Shown one piece after another: positions 7,604 through 16,185 of a DNA stretch of 64,000 nt. The stretch is from an uncultured Dehalococcoidia bacterium (GTDB taxonomy: Bacteria; Chloroflexota; Dehalococcoidia; Bin125): the NCBI GenBank assembly GCA_958295515.1, contig CATQGW010000005.1, positions 186,001 to 250,000 of the forward strand. The letters run 5' to 3'. Position 1 is the first letter of the stretch; every line of letters begins with the position of its first letter. The position numbers and the translations under genes are program-made. Under the pieces are notes generated by a model. It did no database searches, was not told the DNA's origin, and was given only the letters and a program-made list of their open reading frames with translations.

Positions 7604-10600
7604 ATGTCCACACGCACGCTCTCCCGGCCACGCGCCGCCCTACTCGTGGCGCTGTTCGCGCTCGCCGCCCTCGCCGTCGCAGTTTTGACCCCCCCCCCCC
7701 CCCCCGTTAACGCCGCTCCCCCCGGCGACCTCGCGCTCATCCTCCCCCTGATCGAGGACTCCGACGACATCGTCCCGCCTGGCGGCACCGCCCGTGTGCG
7801 CGCCAACCTGGCCAGTAGCACCAGCCACCCCGACACCGACGCGATCTCCGGCATGGTGCGCGTCTCCGGCAGCCAGGAGTGGGACCACAACGGACGCAGT
7901 GCGTTCCCCATCGCTCCGATCGCATCCTCCTCCGGCCCCAACGACGCATCCACCGGCTGGGTCGTCGCGGTACAGGAGCGCACCGCCGCCGAGGGCGGCG
8001 ACATCGTCGTCGTCGGCGCGCGCCATGACGATGTCATTGACCCCGACGACAGCACAATGATGATCGACAAGGCCGGCTCGGCCGACCTCTACGTCGGCGG
8101 CAAGTTCATCAAGCGTCTGACCGCTCCGACCCCCGTGACAGCCCACCGCTACGGCCAGTCCGTCGCCGTCGGCGGCGGCCTGATCGTGGTCGGCGCGCAC
8201 GGGCCGGGCACCGCCGACGCCAGAAGCGCCGTCTACATCTACGACACTGCAGGCGACCTGCAAGCCACCCTCACACCCGCCGCCGCGGTCGTCAGCGCTT
8301 CCAATAACCACCCCATGTTCGGCACCGGCGTGGCGATCTCCGACGACGGCAACACGATCGCCGTGGCCGGCCGGCGCGGTTACGGCGGCCAGCGGTTTAA
8401 CGGCGCCGTCTACGTCTTCGCCAAGCCGTCCACCGGCTGGGCCGACGCCGACAGCAGCAGCGCCGCCGCCGCGCTCACCAGCCTCCGGACCAGCCCCTCC
8501 AGAGAGAGCGGCCGGGAACCCGGCGCCGCCGTCGCCATCTCCGGCGACGGCACGGTCGTCGCCGTCGGCGCGCCCTTCCGGGACACCGACATCACCCACA
8601 ACCCCCCCGGCAGCACTATCGGCGCCGCTCACAACAGTCAGAACGGCGGCGTCCTCGTCTTCGTCAAGCCGGGTGCCACATGGGCCAGTTCCACCACGCC
8701 CACCGCGACGCTGGTCGCCGCCGACGACATCTTCCGCCTCCGCCTCGGCGGCGTGATTGATATCAACAATGACGGCAGCGTGATCGTCGCCAACGGCAAC
8801 GGGCGCTACGGCGACGTGATCCCCGGCGCGGTCAACCGGATCAGCGGCGGCAACCCCGTCCTCGTCCCCGAGGCGAACGCCTGGGCCGGCGCCGCCTACG
8901 TCTGGGTTAAAGGCACCGCCTGGAGCGACCAGAGCGACGGCTTCAAACTGACCGACTCGGACGGCGTGCCCGGCGACCTGTTCGGCCACAAGGTCGCGGT
9001 CAGCGACTCCGGCAACCGCGTGATCGTCTCCAACGCCTGGAAGTCGGCCAACAACTTCCGAGCCGGCGAGGCGCACGTCTTCGACAAGCCGGCCGGCGGC
9101 TGGGCCGACGACGACGAGGCGGACATCGTGCTGACCTCACCGCAGAGCGAAGAGCAACTCTTCTTCGGCTTCGGCGTGGCGATCGACGGCGAGGACACGG
9201 TCGTCGTCGCTCAGAACGAGAACATCGACTTCCTGAGCCAGATCCCTGGTACGCCCAACATCTTCACCGGCCATGGCCGCGCCTACGGCTTCGACCTCTC
9301 GGCCCCGGATCCGCAGTGGAGCACAACGCTGTTCAGCGGCGGCCTGACCTGTACCACCCGCACGATTGACGGCCTGAGCACCTGGACCTGCCCGATCGAT
9401 GTGCAGGTCACGCCTGCCGGCGGCGAGAAGCAGGATCCCAGCATCATCATCCCGCTGGGCACGCCCGAGGAGAGCTTCACGATCTCTGCCAGCCTCACCA
9501 TCACTGCGGACGGCCAGAAGATCAACGGCGAGCGCCTGGTCACGATCGGCACGGTCGACGAAGTCGCCAAGGCCAAGTTCGACTTCGCCACCAACACGGG
9601 CTCCGCGACCACCAGCGACGACGACAAGCCCTACGACAGCACCATCGCGGCCGGCGATGAGACCCGCCTGCAGCTGAGCATCCTCAACGCGAACGACAAG
9701 GCCTCGGCCGCCAACATGGTCAGCGCCGTGCTCTTCACCAGCTCCGGCGGCACGCTGACGCTGGTCAACCCCGCCGGGGCGAGCGTCAACTGCAGCGGCC
9801 AGAGCTGCCAGGTCGACGTGAGCAAGCTGAACGCGGCCAACTCGGACAAGATCACCGTCGCGCTGGCGCACCCGGGCGAGGGCAAGTCGGGCAGCGCCAC
9901 GGTCAGCGCGCGGGTCACCTCCAACGCCGGTAACGTGCTCGAGCCCGAGTCCCGCACCGTCATCTTCTCCGGCCCCGTCGACACGATCGCGATCGCCGAG
10001 CCCGCCACCGGCGTGCTCAACGTGGACACCAGCCAGGGCACGACGGACCAGTCCGCAGAGGAGCGGGACGCGGCCGAGACGCGCGACCGCTTGCGGCTCT
10101 CGGTCAGCGGCGCGGACAAGAGCGGCAACAAGGCCGACACGCCGACCAACCTCGTGCGGATCACGGTCACGGACCCCGACGGCAAGGTCGTGCCGAGCGA
10201 CCGCATCATGGCCACCTTCCCGGTGCAGAATGCCGACGGCGAGAACATCCGCGACGCCAACGGCAACCCGCTGCTCGAGCTCGATGTCGACGCGGCCGAC
10301 ACCGCGAAGCTGGAGAGCGGCGACTACACGGTCGAGCTGCGCACCGGCGGCAAGACCGCCACGCAGACCTTCACGGTCAGCGGCGGCGCGGCCAACATCG
10401 CGATCAGCGACCCCGACGGCGACCTCACGGTTGACGGCAGCTTCACGGTGACCGCCACGCTCACCGACGCCTCCGGGGCTGCGGTGCCCGACGGCACCGT
10501 GCTGTCCTTCGAAGACAACCCGACCGGCACCACCCCGGTGCTGGTCAACCTCTCCAGGGACAGCATGACCACGGATGGGCGGGCTTCGGCCACCTACCTG

Positions 10601-10948
10601 GTGATCAGCGCCGGCAGCGGCTACATCACGGTCGAGTCCGGCATCGCCAGCAACGCCGCCCTGATCACCACCGGCGCGGCCGCTGTCGAGCCGACCGAAC
10701 CGACCAACCCCGCCGACTCCCTGAGCACCCGCCGCGTCAACGCCTTCAGCACCTGGACAGGAACGGGAACCACCACCGCCTCCGCCCTGCTGACCGGCCT
10801 GGACAACGGGATCGACACGATCCTGCTCTGGAGCAACGGCGCCTGGCTGCGCTACGGCCTCTCCGACGGTCGCGAAATCCCCGGCTCGATGGACTTCAGG
10901 GTGCGCAGGGGCGCGATCCTCTGGCTGGGCAACGGCAACGGCGGCTAG
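7604..10948 (+). CDS. Large secreted surface protein: FG-GAP-like beta-propeller plus Ig-like domains
   Basis: 1114 residues, with AGGAAGGA upstream of ATG 7604. A signal peptide (MSTRTLSRPRAALLVALF, then ALAALAVAVLT) is followed directly by five prolines encoded by a C17 run (7689-7705), then VNAAPPG. Residues about 100-560 contain at least six FG-GAP-like blades (GQSVAVGGGLIVVGA, GTGVAISDDGNTIAVAG, GAAVAISGDGTVVAVGAP, GHKVAVSDSGNRVIVS). Residues about 570-1030 are Ig/Big-like beta domains (GSFTVTATLTDASGAAVPDG). The C-terminal ~80 residues (LSTRRVNAFSTWTGTG ... AWLRYGLSDGREIPGS ... GAILWLGNGNGG) form a separate module, perhaps a surface-anchoring domain. It is a likely adhesin or envelope protein. 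A slip in the C run would shift the frame right after the signal peptide. Confidence 0.85.
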   Translation: MSTRTLSRPRAALLVALFALAALAVAVLTPPPPPVNAAPPGDLALILPLIEDSDDIVPPGGTARVRANLASSTSHPDTDAISGMVRVSGSQEWDHNGRSAFPIAPIASSSGPNDASTGWVVAVQERTAAEGGDIVVVGARHDDVIDPDDSTMMIDKAGSADLYVGGKFIKRLTAPTPVTAHRYGQSVAVGGGLIVVGAHGPGTADARSAVYIYDTAGDLQATLTPAAAVVSASNNHPMFGTGVAISDDGNTIAVAGRRGYGGQRFNGAVYVFAKPSTGWADADSSSAAAALTSLRTSPSRESGREPGAAVAISGDGTVVAVGAPFRDTDITHNPPGSTIGAAHNSQNGGVLVFVKPGATWASSTTPTATLVAADDIFRLRLGGVIDINNDGSVIVANGNGRYGDVIPGAVNRISGGNPVLVPEANAWAGAAYVWVKGTAWSDQSDGFKLTDSDGVPGDLFGHKVAVSDSGNRVIVSNAWKSANNFRAGEAHVFDKPAGGWADDDEADIVLTSPQSEEQLFFGFGVAIDGEDTVVVAQNENIDFLSQIPGTPNIFTGHGRAYGFDLSAPDPQWSTTLFSGGLTCTTRTIDGLSTWTCPIDVQVTPAGGEKQDPSIIIPLGTPEESFTISASLTITADGQKINGERLVTIGTVDEVAKAKFDFATNTGSATTSDDDKPYDSTIAAGDETRLQLSILNANDKASAANMVSAVLFTSSGGTLTLVNPAGASVNCSGQSCQVDVSKLNAANSDKITVALAHPGEGKSGSATVSARVTSNAGNVLEPESRTVIFSGPVDTIAIAEPATGVLNVDTSQGTTDQSAEERDAAETRDRLRLSVSGADKSGNKADTPTNLVRITVTDPDGKVVPSDRIMATFPVQNADGENIRDANGNPLLELDVDAADTAKLESGDYTVELRTGGKTATQTFTVSGGAANIAISDPDGDLTVDGSFTVTATLTDASGAAVPDGTVLSFEDNPTGTTPVLVNLSRDSMTTDGRASATYLVISAGSGYITVESGIASNAALITTGAAAVEPTEPTNPADSLSTRRVNAFSTWTGTGTTTASALLTGLDNGIDTILLWSNGAWLRYGLSDGREIPGSMDFRVRRGAILWLGNGNGG
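7689..7705. repeat. C17 homopolymer inside the signal-peptide region
   Basis: Seventeen C residues encode the end of a Thr codon plus Pro5 between the hydrophobic core and the mature domain of the surface protein. Any length other than 17 plus or minus a multiple of three puts the remaining ~1080 codons out of frame. Confidence 0.9.
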
Positions 10949-10972
10949 CCCGCCGAAGGTCTGGAGGGAAAC

Positions 10973-11006
10973 CGCAGAGGGCGGGGCGTGAGCCCCGCCC
11001 TCTGCG
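10973..11006 (+). terminator. Strong hairpin terminator after the surface-protein gene
   Basis: A perfect 15-bp stem, CGCAGAGGGCGGGGC with its complement, closes a GTGA loop 24 bp after the stop codon. There is no clear T tract behind it, so it may work together with the palindromic repeats that follow. Confidence 0.7.
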
Positions 11007-11011
11007 CGTCC

Positions 11012-11560
11012 CCGTCATTCCCGCGAAAGCGGGAATCCCCCACGCGCAACCTCCCAAGCCTCTTTGTCCGTCATTCCCGCGAACGCGGGAACCTCCCTCG
11101 CGAAACCTCTCAGGCCCCTTACCCCGTCATTCCCGCGAAAGCGGGAATCCCCCGCGCGCGACCTCCCAAGCCCCTTTGTCCGTCATTCCCGCCGCCCTTC
11201 CTCGTCATTTCCGCGCATGCGGGAATCTCGTCGCGGGACCTCCGAGGTTGCGCGGTGGAGATTCCCGCTTTCGCGGGAATGACGGAAGTGAGGGCGGGGG
11301 TGGCCGAGACGGGTCGGGGCGGGGGCCCCATCATTCCCGCCGCACTCCCCCTGTCATTCCCGCCGCCCCCCCCCCCCCCCCCGTCATTCCCGCGAAAGCG
11401 GGAATCTCCCTCGCGAAACCTCCCAAGCCCCTTTGTCTGTCATTCCCGCCGCACTCCCCGTCATTCCCGCGCACGCGGGAATCTCGTCGCGATACCTCCG
11501 AGGTCATGCGGGGGAGATTCCCGCTTTCGCGGGAATGACGGAAGTGAGGGCGGGAATGGC
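11012..11560. repeat. Palindromic repeat block, family B (8 copies) with internal C17 run
   Basis: Eight hairpins of the form ATTCCCGC - GAAA-type loop - GCGGGAAT start near 11017, 11073, 11129, 11208, 11261, 11386, 11463 and 11517. They are mostly preceded by CGTC and followed by CTC. Spacers such as CGCGAAACCTC and CTCCCAAGCC are repeated, and two inverted pairs enclose a GAGGT-containing spacer. A C17 run lies at 11366-11382, directly before CGTCATT. No gene is visible. The element resembles the ATTCCC-N8-GGGAAT dRS3-type repeats known from Neisseria. Confidence 0.85.
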
Positions 11561-11636
11561 GGGGGAGCGGCCGCCGGTGGCTGTTGCACCGTCAGGCTCT
11601 AACCTGCGCGGTAGCTGAGATTGCGGGGGAAGCGCT

Positions 11637-12074
11637 GTGGGCGAGCTGATGCCGGACTTCTGGGATGAGGCGCTCGAGCTGATCGGGGCTGCGCCGATTG
11701 CGTTTCTGGCCACGGCTCGCGGGGCGCAGCCGCATGTGCGGGCGGTGACGCCGGGCTACGCCGGGCTGACCATCTACATCTGCACGGGGCGCGGCAGCGC
11801 GATGGCGCGGCAGATCGCCGACAATCCGCGGGTGGAGCTGCTGCACTGGACGCTCGACTTCCGCCACCTGCACCTCGTGGGGCGCGCGGAGGTGCGGGGC
11901 GGCGCGGAGGCGGCGGCGATTGAGGATTCGCTGCCGTATGCGCTCGATGACTTCTTCGCGCCCGACCGCAGCGATATGTCGCTGCTGGTGATCACGCCGC
12001 GGCGCATCTCGATCACCACGCTCGCGGATATTGCGGCGGATCGCCCGCCGCGCGTCTGGCGCGCAAGCGATTGA
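11637..12074 (+). CDS. Pyridoxamine 5'-phosphate oxidase-fold (split-barrel) protein
   Basis: 145 residues from GTG 11637, with GGGGGAAG 7 nt upstream; ATG 11649 is an alternative start. The sequence APIAFLATARGAQPHVRAVTP followed by IYICTGRGSAMARQIADNP and VELLHW is a typical split-barrel flavin-binding pattern of the PNPOx-like/general-stress FMN family. It is a single domain that probably binds FMN or F420; the substrate is unknown. The formyltransferase-like gene follows after 34 bp in the same direction and probably shares its transcript. Confidence 0.8.
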   Translation: MGELMPDFWDEALELIGAAPIAFLATARGAQPHVRAVTPGYAGLTIYICTGRGSAMARQIADNPRVELLHWTLDFRHLHLVGRAEVRGGAEAAAIEDSLPYALDDFFAPDRSDMSLLVITPRRISITTLADIAADRPPRVWRASD

Positions 12075-12108
12075 GCGACACTCCAACAACAGCGGAAGGA
12101 TTCGCGTG

Positions 12109-13056
12109 ATGAAGATCGCACTGATTGGGCAGGCTCCGTTCGGCGCGGCGGTGTTCGAGCGGCTGGTGGCGGACGGGCACGAGATTGTGGGCGTGTTCAC
12201 ACCGCCGGAGCGCGAGGGCGGACGCCCGGATCCGCTCGCGCAGGCGGCGCGCGAGGCGGGGATTGCGCTCCAGCAGCCGCGCCGCTGGCAGCGCCGCGGG
12301 GTGGTCGATGAGGAGGTCTGCGCGGCCTACGAGGCGACCGCGCCGGAGCTGAACGTGATGGCCTTCGTGACCCAGATCATCCCCTCGCGGGTGCTGGAGT
12401 TTCCCGCGTTCAAGACGATCCAGTACCACCCCTCGATGCTGCCCAAGCACCGCGGGCGCTCGGCGATCAACCACGCGATCGTGGCGGGCGACACGATGAC
12501 GGGGGTGACGATTTTCTGGGTGGACGAGGGTCTGGACACGGGCCCGATCCTGCTCCAGGTGCCGGTCGAGATCGGCCCCGAGGACACGATCAACTCGCTC
12601 TACCGCGACAAGCTGTTTCCGCTGGGCGTGCAGGCAATGTCGGACGCGGTGAAGCTGGTCGCGGCGGGCCAGGCGCCGCGCCACCAGCAGGTCGAGGAGG
12701 ACATGACCTACGAGGGTCCGTGGGAGGGGGAGATCGCGCGGATCGATTTCAGCCGCGCGGCGCAGGAGGTACACAACCTGATTCGCGGCAGCGACCGCGC
12801 GCCGGGCGCATGGAGCACAATCGGCGGCGAGCGGGTGACGCTCTACGGCTCAACGCTGGCAGCAGACGCGGGCGGCGCAGCGGGCGCAGTGGCGGGCGTG
12901 AACGCGGAGGGCGTCACCATCACCTGCGGCGACGGCGGCGCAGTGCGAGTAAATCTGGTCCGCACCGCCGCCGGCGAGCGGGTAGCAGCATCGGAGTGGG
13001 CGGCCAACGCCGGCATCCCGGTAGGCGCGTCGTTTGCGCCGGTGGAGGCCGAGTAA
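12109..13056 (+). CDS. 10-formyltetrahydrofolate hydrolase-like formyltransferase domain protein
   Basis: 315 residues from ATG 12109, with GGAAGGA 9 nt upstream. It matches the N-terminal hydrolase domain of 10-formyl-THF dehydrogenase (ALDH1L) better than methionyl-tRNA formyltransferase: it starts MKIALIGQAPFGAAVFERL, has ELNVMAFVTQIIPS, the catalytic YHPSMLPKHRGRSAIN, TIFWVDEGLDTGPILLQ, and EVHNLIRGSDRAPGAWS. The conserved His of YHPS and the Asp of DEGLDTG are present. The aldehyde dehydrogenase and carrier domains of ALDH1L are absent. Its likely job is formyl transfer or release of formate from 10-formyl-THF. The start in the linker and the C-terminal beta domain (VTLYGSTLAAD) agree with the FMT fold. 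Confidence 0.8.
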   Translation: MKIALIGQAPFGAAVFERLVADGHEIVGVFTPPEREGGRPDPLAQAAREAGIALQQPRRWQRRGVVDEEVCAAYEATAPELNVMAFVTQIIPSRVLEFPAFKTIQYHPSMLPKHRGRSAINHAIVAGDTMTGVTIFWVDEGLDTGPILLQVPVEIGPEDTINSLYRDKLFPLGVQAMSDAVKLVAAGQAPRHQQVEEDMTYEGPWEGEIARIDFSRAAQEVHNLIRGSDRAPGAWSTIGGERVTLYGSTLAADAGGAAGAVAGVNAEGVTITCGDGGAVRVNLVRTAAGERVAASEWAANAGIPVGASFAPVEAE

Positions 13057-13089
13057 GCGGCGCTGCGGTCGGTAATGGCCGCTGGTACC

Positions 13090-13375
13090 TCCTCCGTCAT
13101 TCTGCCGCCCACCCCGTCATTCCCGCGGCCACTCCCCGTCATTCCCGCGAACGCGGGAATCTCATGGCGGGACCTCGGAGGGTGCGCGGGGGAGATTCCC
13201 GCTCGGGGGCGGGAATGACGGAAATGAAGGGGCGGGAGTGACGGAAAGGGGGCGCGGGTGTGACGGGAAAGAGGGCGCCGCCCACCCCGTTATTCCCGCG
13301 AACGCGGGAATCTCGTGGCGGGACCTCGGAGGGTGCGCGGGGGAGATTCCCGCTCGGGGGCGGGAATGACGGACT
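13090..13375. repeat. Palindromic repeat block, family B, duplicated unit
   Basis: Two copies of a composite unit 151 bp apart. Each is a hairpin (13141, 13292) followed by CTC(A/G)TGGCGGGACCTCGG and then a second hairpin whose loop is enlarged to CTCGGGGG (13193, 13344). The block fills the convergent gap between the formyltransferase-like gene and fmdB. No gene is seen. Confidence 0.82.
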
Positions 13376-13672
13376 TTAGGAGGCGTCCTGGACGCGCTTG
13401 CCGGAGTCGACCAGCGGGGCGAAGCGGGTCTTGCTCAGCGGGTCGTTGCGCGAGGCTTTCTCCCAGGCGGCGTCGACCATCTTGGCGTACTTGGGGTGCA
13501 TCTCGCGCATCTTCGTCTTCTCGTCCTTGATGAAGGCGGTGCGGGCGATCAGACGCTCAACCTGCTCGATGTCGCCGCAGGACTCGCAGGGCGGGGCGTC
13601 GGCGCCGATCTGGCGCTGGAACTTCTCGAACTCTGCGCCGCAGGCGCGGCAGGCGTATTCGTAGATCGGCAT
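13376..13672 (-). CDS. FmdB-family zinc-ribbon regulatory protein
   Basis: 98 residues beginning MPIYEYACRACGAEFEKFQR, the standard FmdB opening, with a second ESCGD knuckle. CxxC...CxxC should bind one zinc. The remaining helical tail (TAFIKDEKTKMREMHPKYAKMV) is longer than in minimal FmdB proteins. The family is named from formamidase regulation, but members are widespread and mostly uncharacterised. It is divergent from htpX with a spacing of about 108 bp. Confidence 0.85.
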   Translation of the reverse strand: MPIYEYACRACGAEFEKFQRQIGADAPPCESCGDIEQVERLIARTAFIKDEKTKMREMHPKYAKMVDAAWEKASRNDPLSKTRFAPLVDSGKRVQDAS

Positions 13673-13780
13673 GGCATCGCTTCCCTGGGCGTCGCGGCGG
13701 CGACGGCCGCGCCCGCCTGCTGCGATGGTACGATCATTGCGGCGCTCGCGTGAGCGCCACCTGAACGAGAAGGGCCGGCA

Positions 13781-14686
13781 ATGCGCGGCTACGGCGTGCG
13801 GACCGTGTTCCTGATGGTGCTGATGGCCGGCCTGCTGATGGTGATCGGCTACGCCATCGGGGGCGCGACCTGGCTGATCATCTTCGGGGTGATCGCGATC
13901 GCGATGAATTTCTTCTCCTACTGGAAGTCGGACTCGATCATCCGCACGGCGATGGGCGCGCAGGAGGTGACGGCGCAGCAGCAGCCGATGCTGCACCGCA
14001 TTGTGGAGCGCGCGTCGCAGGACGCGGGGCTGCCCAAGCCGAAGGTGTACGTCGTCGATACGCCGGTGCCCAACGCCTTTGCGACGGGTCGCAGCCCCAA
14101 CCACGCGGCGGTCGCGGCGACCACCGGAATCATGAACATCCTCACCGAACGCGAGCTGGCCGGGGTGTTCGCGCACGAGCTGGCGCACGTGAAGAACCGC
14201 GACACGCTCTGGAGCACGATGGTGGCGATGATGGCCTCGGTCGTGATGCTGGTCGCGATGCTCGCCAAGTGGTCGCTGATCATGGCATTCCTGTTCGGCG
14301 GGATGGGCGGGCAGAGCGAGGAGGGCGGCGGCGCGGGGCATTTGGCGGCCGCGCTGGTGCTGGCCTTCGTGGCGCCGCTGATCGCGGGGATCATTCAGAT
14401 GGCGGTGAGCCGCACGCGGGAGTACAGCGCGGACGAGGCGGGGGCGCGCAACTCGCGCGATCCGCACGCGCTGGCCAGTGCGCTGACCAAGCTGCAGGCG
14501 GCCAGCCAGGCGCCGCAGGTGCGCCACGCCGCCGAGGAGATGGCGACGGCGGAGGTGGCCAACCACCTGTTCATCGTCAATCCGCTCGCCGGCGGCGCAG
14601 GCAAGTGGTTCAGCAGCCACCCGCCGACGGAGGACCGCGTAGAGCGGCTGCGCAAGGTGGGTCGGGAGATCGGGCAGATTTTCTAG
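13781..14686 (+). CDS. htpX: Protease HtpX homologue (membrane zinc metallopeptidase)
   Basis: 301 residues, family length. Two N-terminal membrane helices (VFLMVLMAGLLMVIGYAI and TWLIIFGVIAIAMNFFSYW) precede the M48 core. The zinc motif HELAHVKNRD is at about residue 131 and the third ligand is in SRTREYSADEAGARNS near 212. Two further helices lie between them. The C-terminus has the HtpX signature KWFSSHPPTEDRVERLRKV. It degrades damaged membrane proteins at the cytoplasmic membrane. AGAAGGGCC lies upstream of the ATG. Confidence 0.95.
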   Translation: MRGYGVRTVFLMVLMAGLLMVIGYAIGGATWLIIFGVIAIAMNFFSYWKSDSIIRTAMGAQEVTAQQQPMLHRIVERASQDAGLPKPKVYVVDTPVPNAFATGRSPNHAAVAATTGIMNILTERELAGVFAHELAHVKNRDTLWSTMVAMMASVVMLVAMLAKWSLIMAFLFGGMGGQSEEGGGAGHLAAALVLAFVAPLIAGIIQMAVSRTREYSADEAGARNSRDPHALASALTKLQAASQAPQVRHAAEEMATAEVANHLFIVNPLAGGAGKWFSSHPPTEDRVERLRKVGREIGQIF

Positions 14687-14707
14687 GCGTCTGCATCCGC
14701 ATCGCTC

Positions 14708-15202
14708 ATGCCTGAAGCAAGCAACAGCTCCGGCAAGCTCTCGCTCTACCTCGATGAGGCGCGCTGGCGGCGCGACGATCAGATTGGCCGCGTCCGAAGC
14801 CTCGATCGGAAGCTGGCGACGATGTTTGCGCTCAACGCCGCGGCGATTGCGCTATTCGCCGCAGTTCTCTCGTTCTCGCTGCGCGAGAACAGCGCGCCTA
14901 CCGAGGTCGTTGCGTTGTCTATCGCTGCTCTTGCAATGTTCCTCATCAACGTTGGGTTGTCGGGTCGTGCATATCGTGCTTCCGCGTGAGCCCGGAGGCC
15001 TGATCTGCCGACCTTGAAGGCGCACCTGGACCAGTACGGTGAAGAAGTGATGATGTCGTGGGTTGCCGACGAGATCAACCGGGAGATCGAGACGAACGAG
15101 GAGCAGGTCCAACAAAAGGCGACACGAGTGACCTTGTCGATCGTCCTGTCGGTGCTGACGATCACGCTGCTGGCGGTAGCGACGGCGCTATGGCTGACGT
15201 GA
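14708..15202 (+). pseudogene. Small membrane protein gene interrupted by in-frame TGA
   Basis: One frame encodes a 93-residue first half (MPEASNSSGKLSLYLDEARW, then helices MFALNAAAIALFAAVLSFSL and VVALSIAALAMFLINVGL, ending SGRAYRASA). It meets TGA at 14987-14989 and then continues in the same frame as ARRPDLPTLKAHLDQYG ... SWVADEINREIETNEEQVQQ with a third helix (VTLSIVLSVLTITLLAVATA) to TGA 15200. The two halves together look like one protein with three membrane helices and a coiled linker. A Trp would suit the interrupted position, and TGG to TGA is a single base change. Genes all round use TGA as a normal stop, so recoding is unlikely. It may be a recent nonsense mutation, a sequencing error, or two proteins. 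Confidence 0.6.
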
Positions 15203-15215
15203 TCCGCGCCCTCTC

Positions 15216-15526
15216 TCAGAAGTCCTCGTCAAAATGCCAGTCGTCGGGCGGCGCGGGCGCACCGTGGTACTCGTCGCTCACGTAGATGACGGGTCCGGGG
15301 GCGGCTAATCGGGCGAGCGCGGAGGAGCCGCTCCCTTAATGACGGCGTTCTCCGGCCCGGGCGGCGGGTACTCTGGCGCATCCTTCCCTGGTTCGGTCCC
15401 CAGTACCAAGTTCTCCGGTCCGGGAGGAGGCGCATCCGGCAAGTCCGACGGCGCTTCAACTGGCGGTCCGGGAATCTCCACAGGAGAGTCGTCCGCGGGC
15501 GGAGCTTCATCTGACGGATCGGGCAT
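15216..15526 (-). CDS. Small acidic proline-rich repeat protein, apparent frameshift near the C-terminus
   Basis: From ATG 15526 (GGAGG 6 nt upstream) the frame reads 73 residues to TAG 15305: MPDPSDEAPPADDSP, then two repeats PPPGPENLVLG and PPPGPENAVIKG. Immediately beyond, a different frame reads AAPGPVIYVSDEYHGAP, then DDWHFDEDF, and stops at 15216. The PGPVIYVSDEY segment looks like another copy of the same repeat (compare PGPANYVTDGY in the gene at 15707-16135). A frameshift near 15325 therefore probably separates the third repeat and an acidic tail. Function is unknown. It has no signal peptide or membrane helix and is likely an unstructured, acidic cytoplasmic protein. Confidence 0.5.
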
Positions 15527-15706
15527 TGTCGCCTCCAGCTCTGTTCTCACAGTAGCGCGACCGACGCGATCCGGCGTTTGGGGAGGCTGGAACTGACGTC
15601 AACGGCACCAGAATTCTAACCCTTATGACAACTCACGAATTCCAAATCTGACCGTAGCCGAGACCCAAGGTTTAAGTCGTGACCGCCCCTCGCCTGCACT
15701 CAGCGA

Positions 15707-16135
15707 TTACCTTCGCCACCTTCGGAGAAGCACTTTGAGCCGACTATCAGGTGCGCGCTGCCCCATGGCCGGAGCGGCACCGTTTCGGCCAGTTTGAGTG
15801 TCTCGACTCAAGCGCTCCTCAGGCTTCGGCCAGTTGCGCGGGTCCGTTTCCCGATGCGGATAGCCATCCGTGACATAGTTCGCGGGACCGGGCGGCGGAA
15901 ATTCGGGCAACGCTTCGTCGACATCGGCTGTCGGCGGAGCGAGCTCGGACTGATGCGCCGGGTCCTCCTGCGGCTGATCGTCGCCTTCGGCCTCGCGCAC
16001 GAGCCTGGTTCCGAAGCCGCTCTCGCTGATGATGTCGGCCGGCCCGGACGGTGGCAACTCGAGATCATCGATGGACATCTTTTTCGCGCTCGCGGGAGCG
16101 TCAGTCGGCTCGGGGGATGCGTTGCGGTCGGGCAT
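15707..16135 (-). CDS. Acidic proline-rich protein, paralogue of the 15216-15526 gene
   Basis: 142 residues from ATG 16135, with AGGAG 8 nt upstream. It opens MPDRNASPEPTDAPASAK and carries two copies of a short motif, LPPSGPADIISESG and FPPPGPANYVTDG, separated by acidic linkers (REAEGDDQPQEDPAHQ). It ends with a strongly basic tail (SRLKVLLRRWRR). Only the start MPD and the PPxGPA/E-N/D-x-V motif are shared with the neighbour downstream. It has low predicted structure and no transmembrane segment. I do not recognise the family. Both genes lie on the minus strand downstream of the acyl-CoA synthetase gene and could be read from its transcript. Confidence 0.55.
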   Translation of the reverse strand: MPDRNASPEPTDAPASAKKMSIDDLELPPSGPADIISESGFGTRLVREAEGDDQPQEDPAHQSELAPPTADVDEALPEFPPPGPANYVTDGYPHRETDPRNWPKPEERLSRDTQTGRNGAAPAMGQRAPDSRLKVLLRRWRR

Positions 16136-16185
16136 CGTTGACTCCTGCTCTGAGGATATCAACGCTGCTGAGCTGCCGTTGGCCG

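Noticed and set aside
13673-14620. Long minus-strand frame across htpX that runs into fmdB
   Set aside because: HtpX on the plus strand has clear zinc motifs; the minus-strand reading is His/Arg-rich low complexity. Only the FmdB part from ATG 13672 is real.
14985-14991. TGA read as tryptophan (alternative code)
   Set aside because: Many genes in the window, such as hisG and the UBL and E2-like genes, end at TGA with neighbours fitting that end, so TGA is a stop here.
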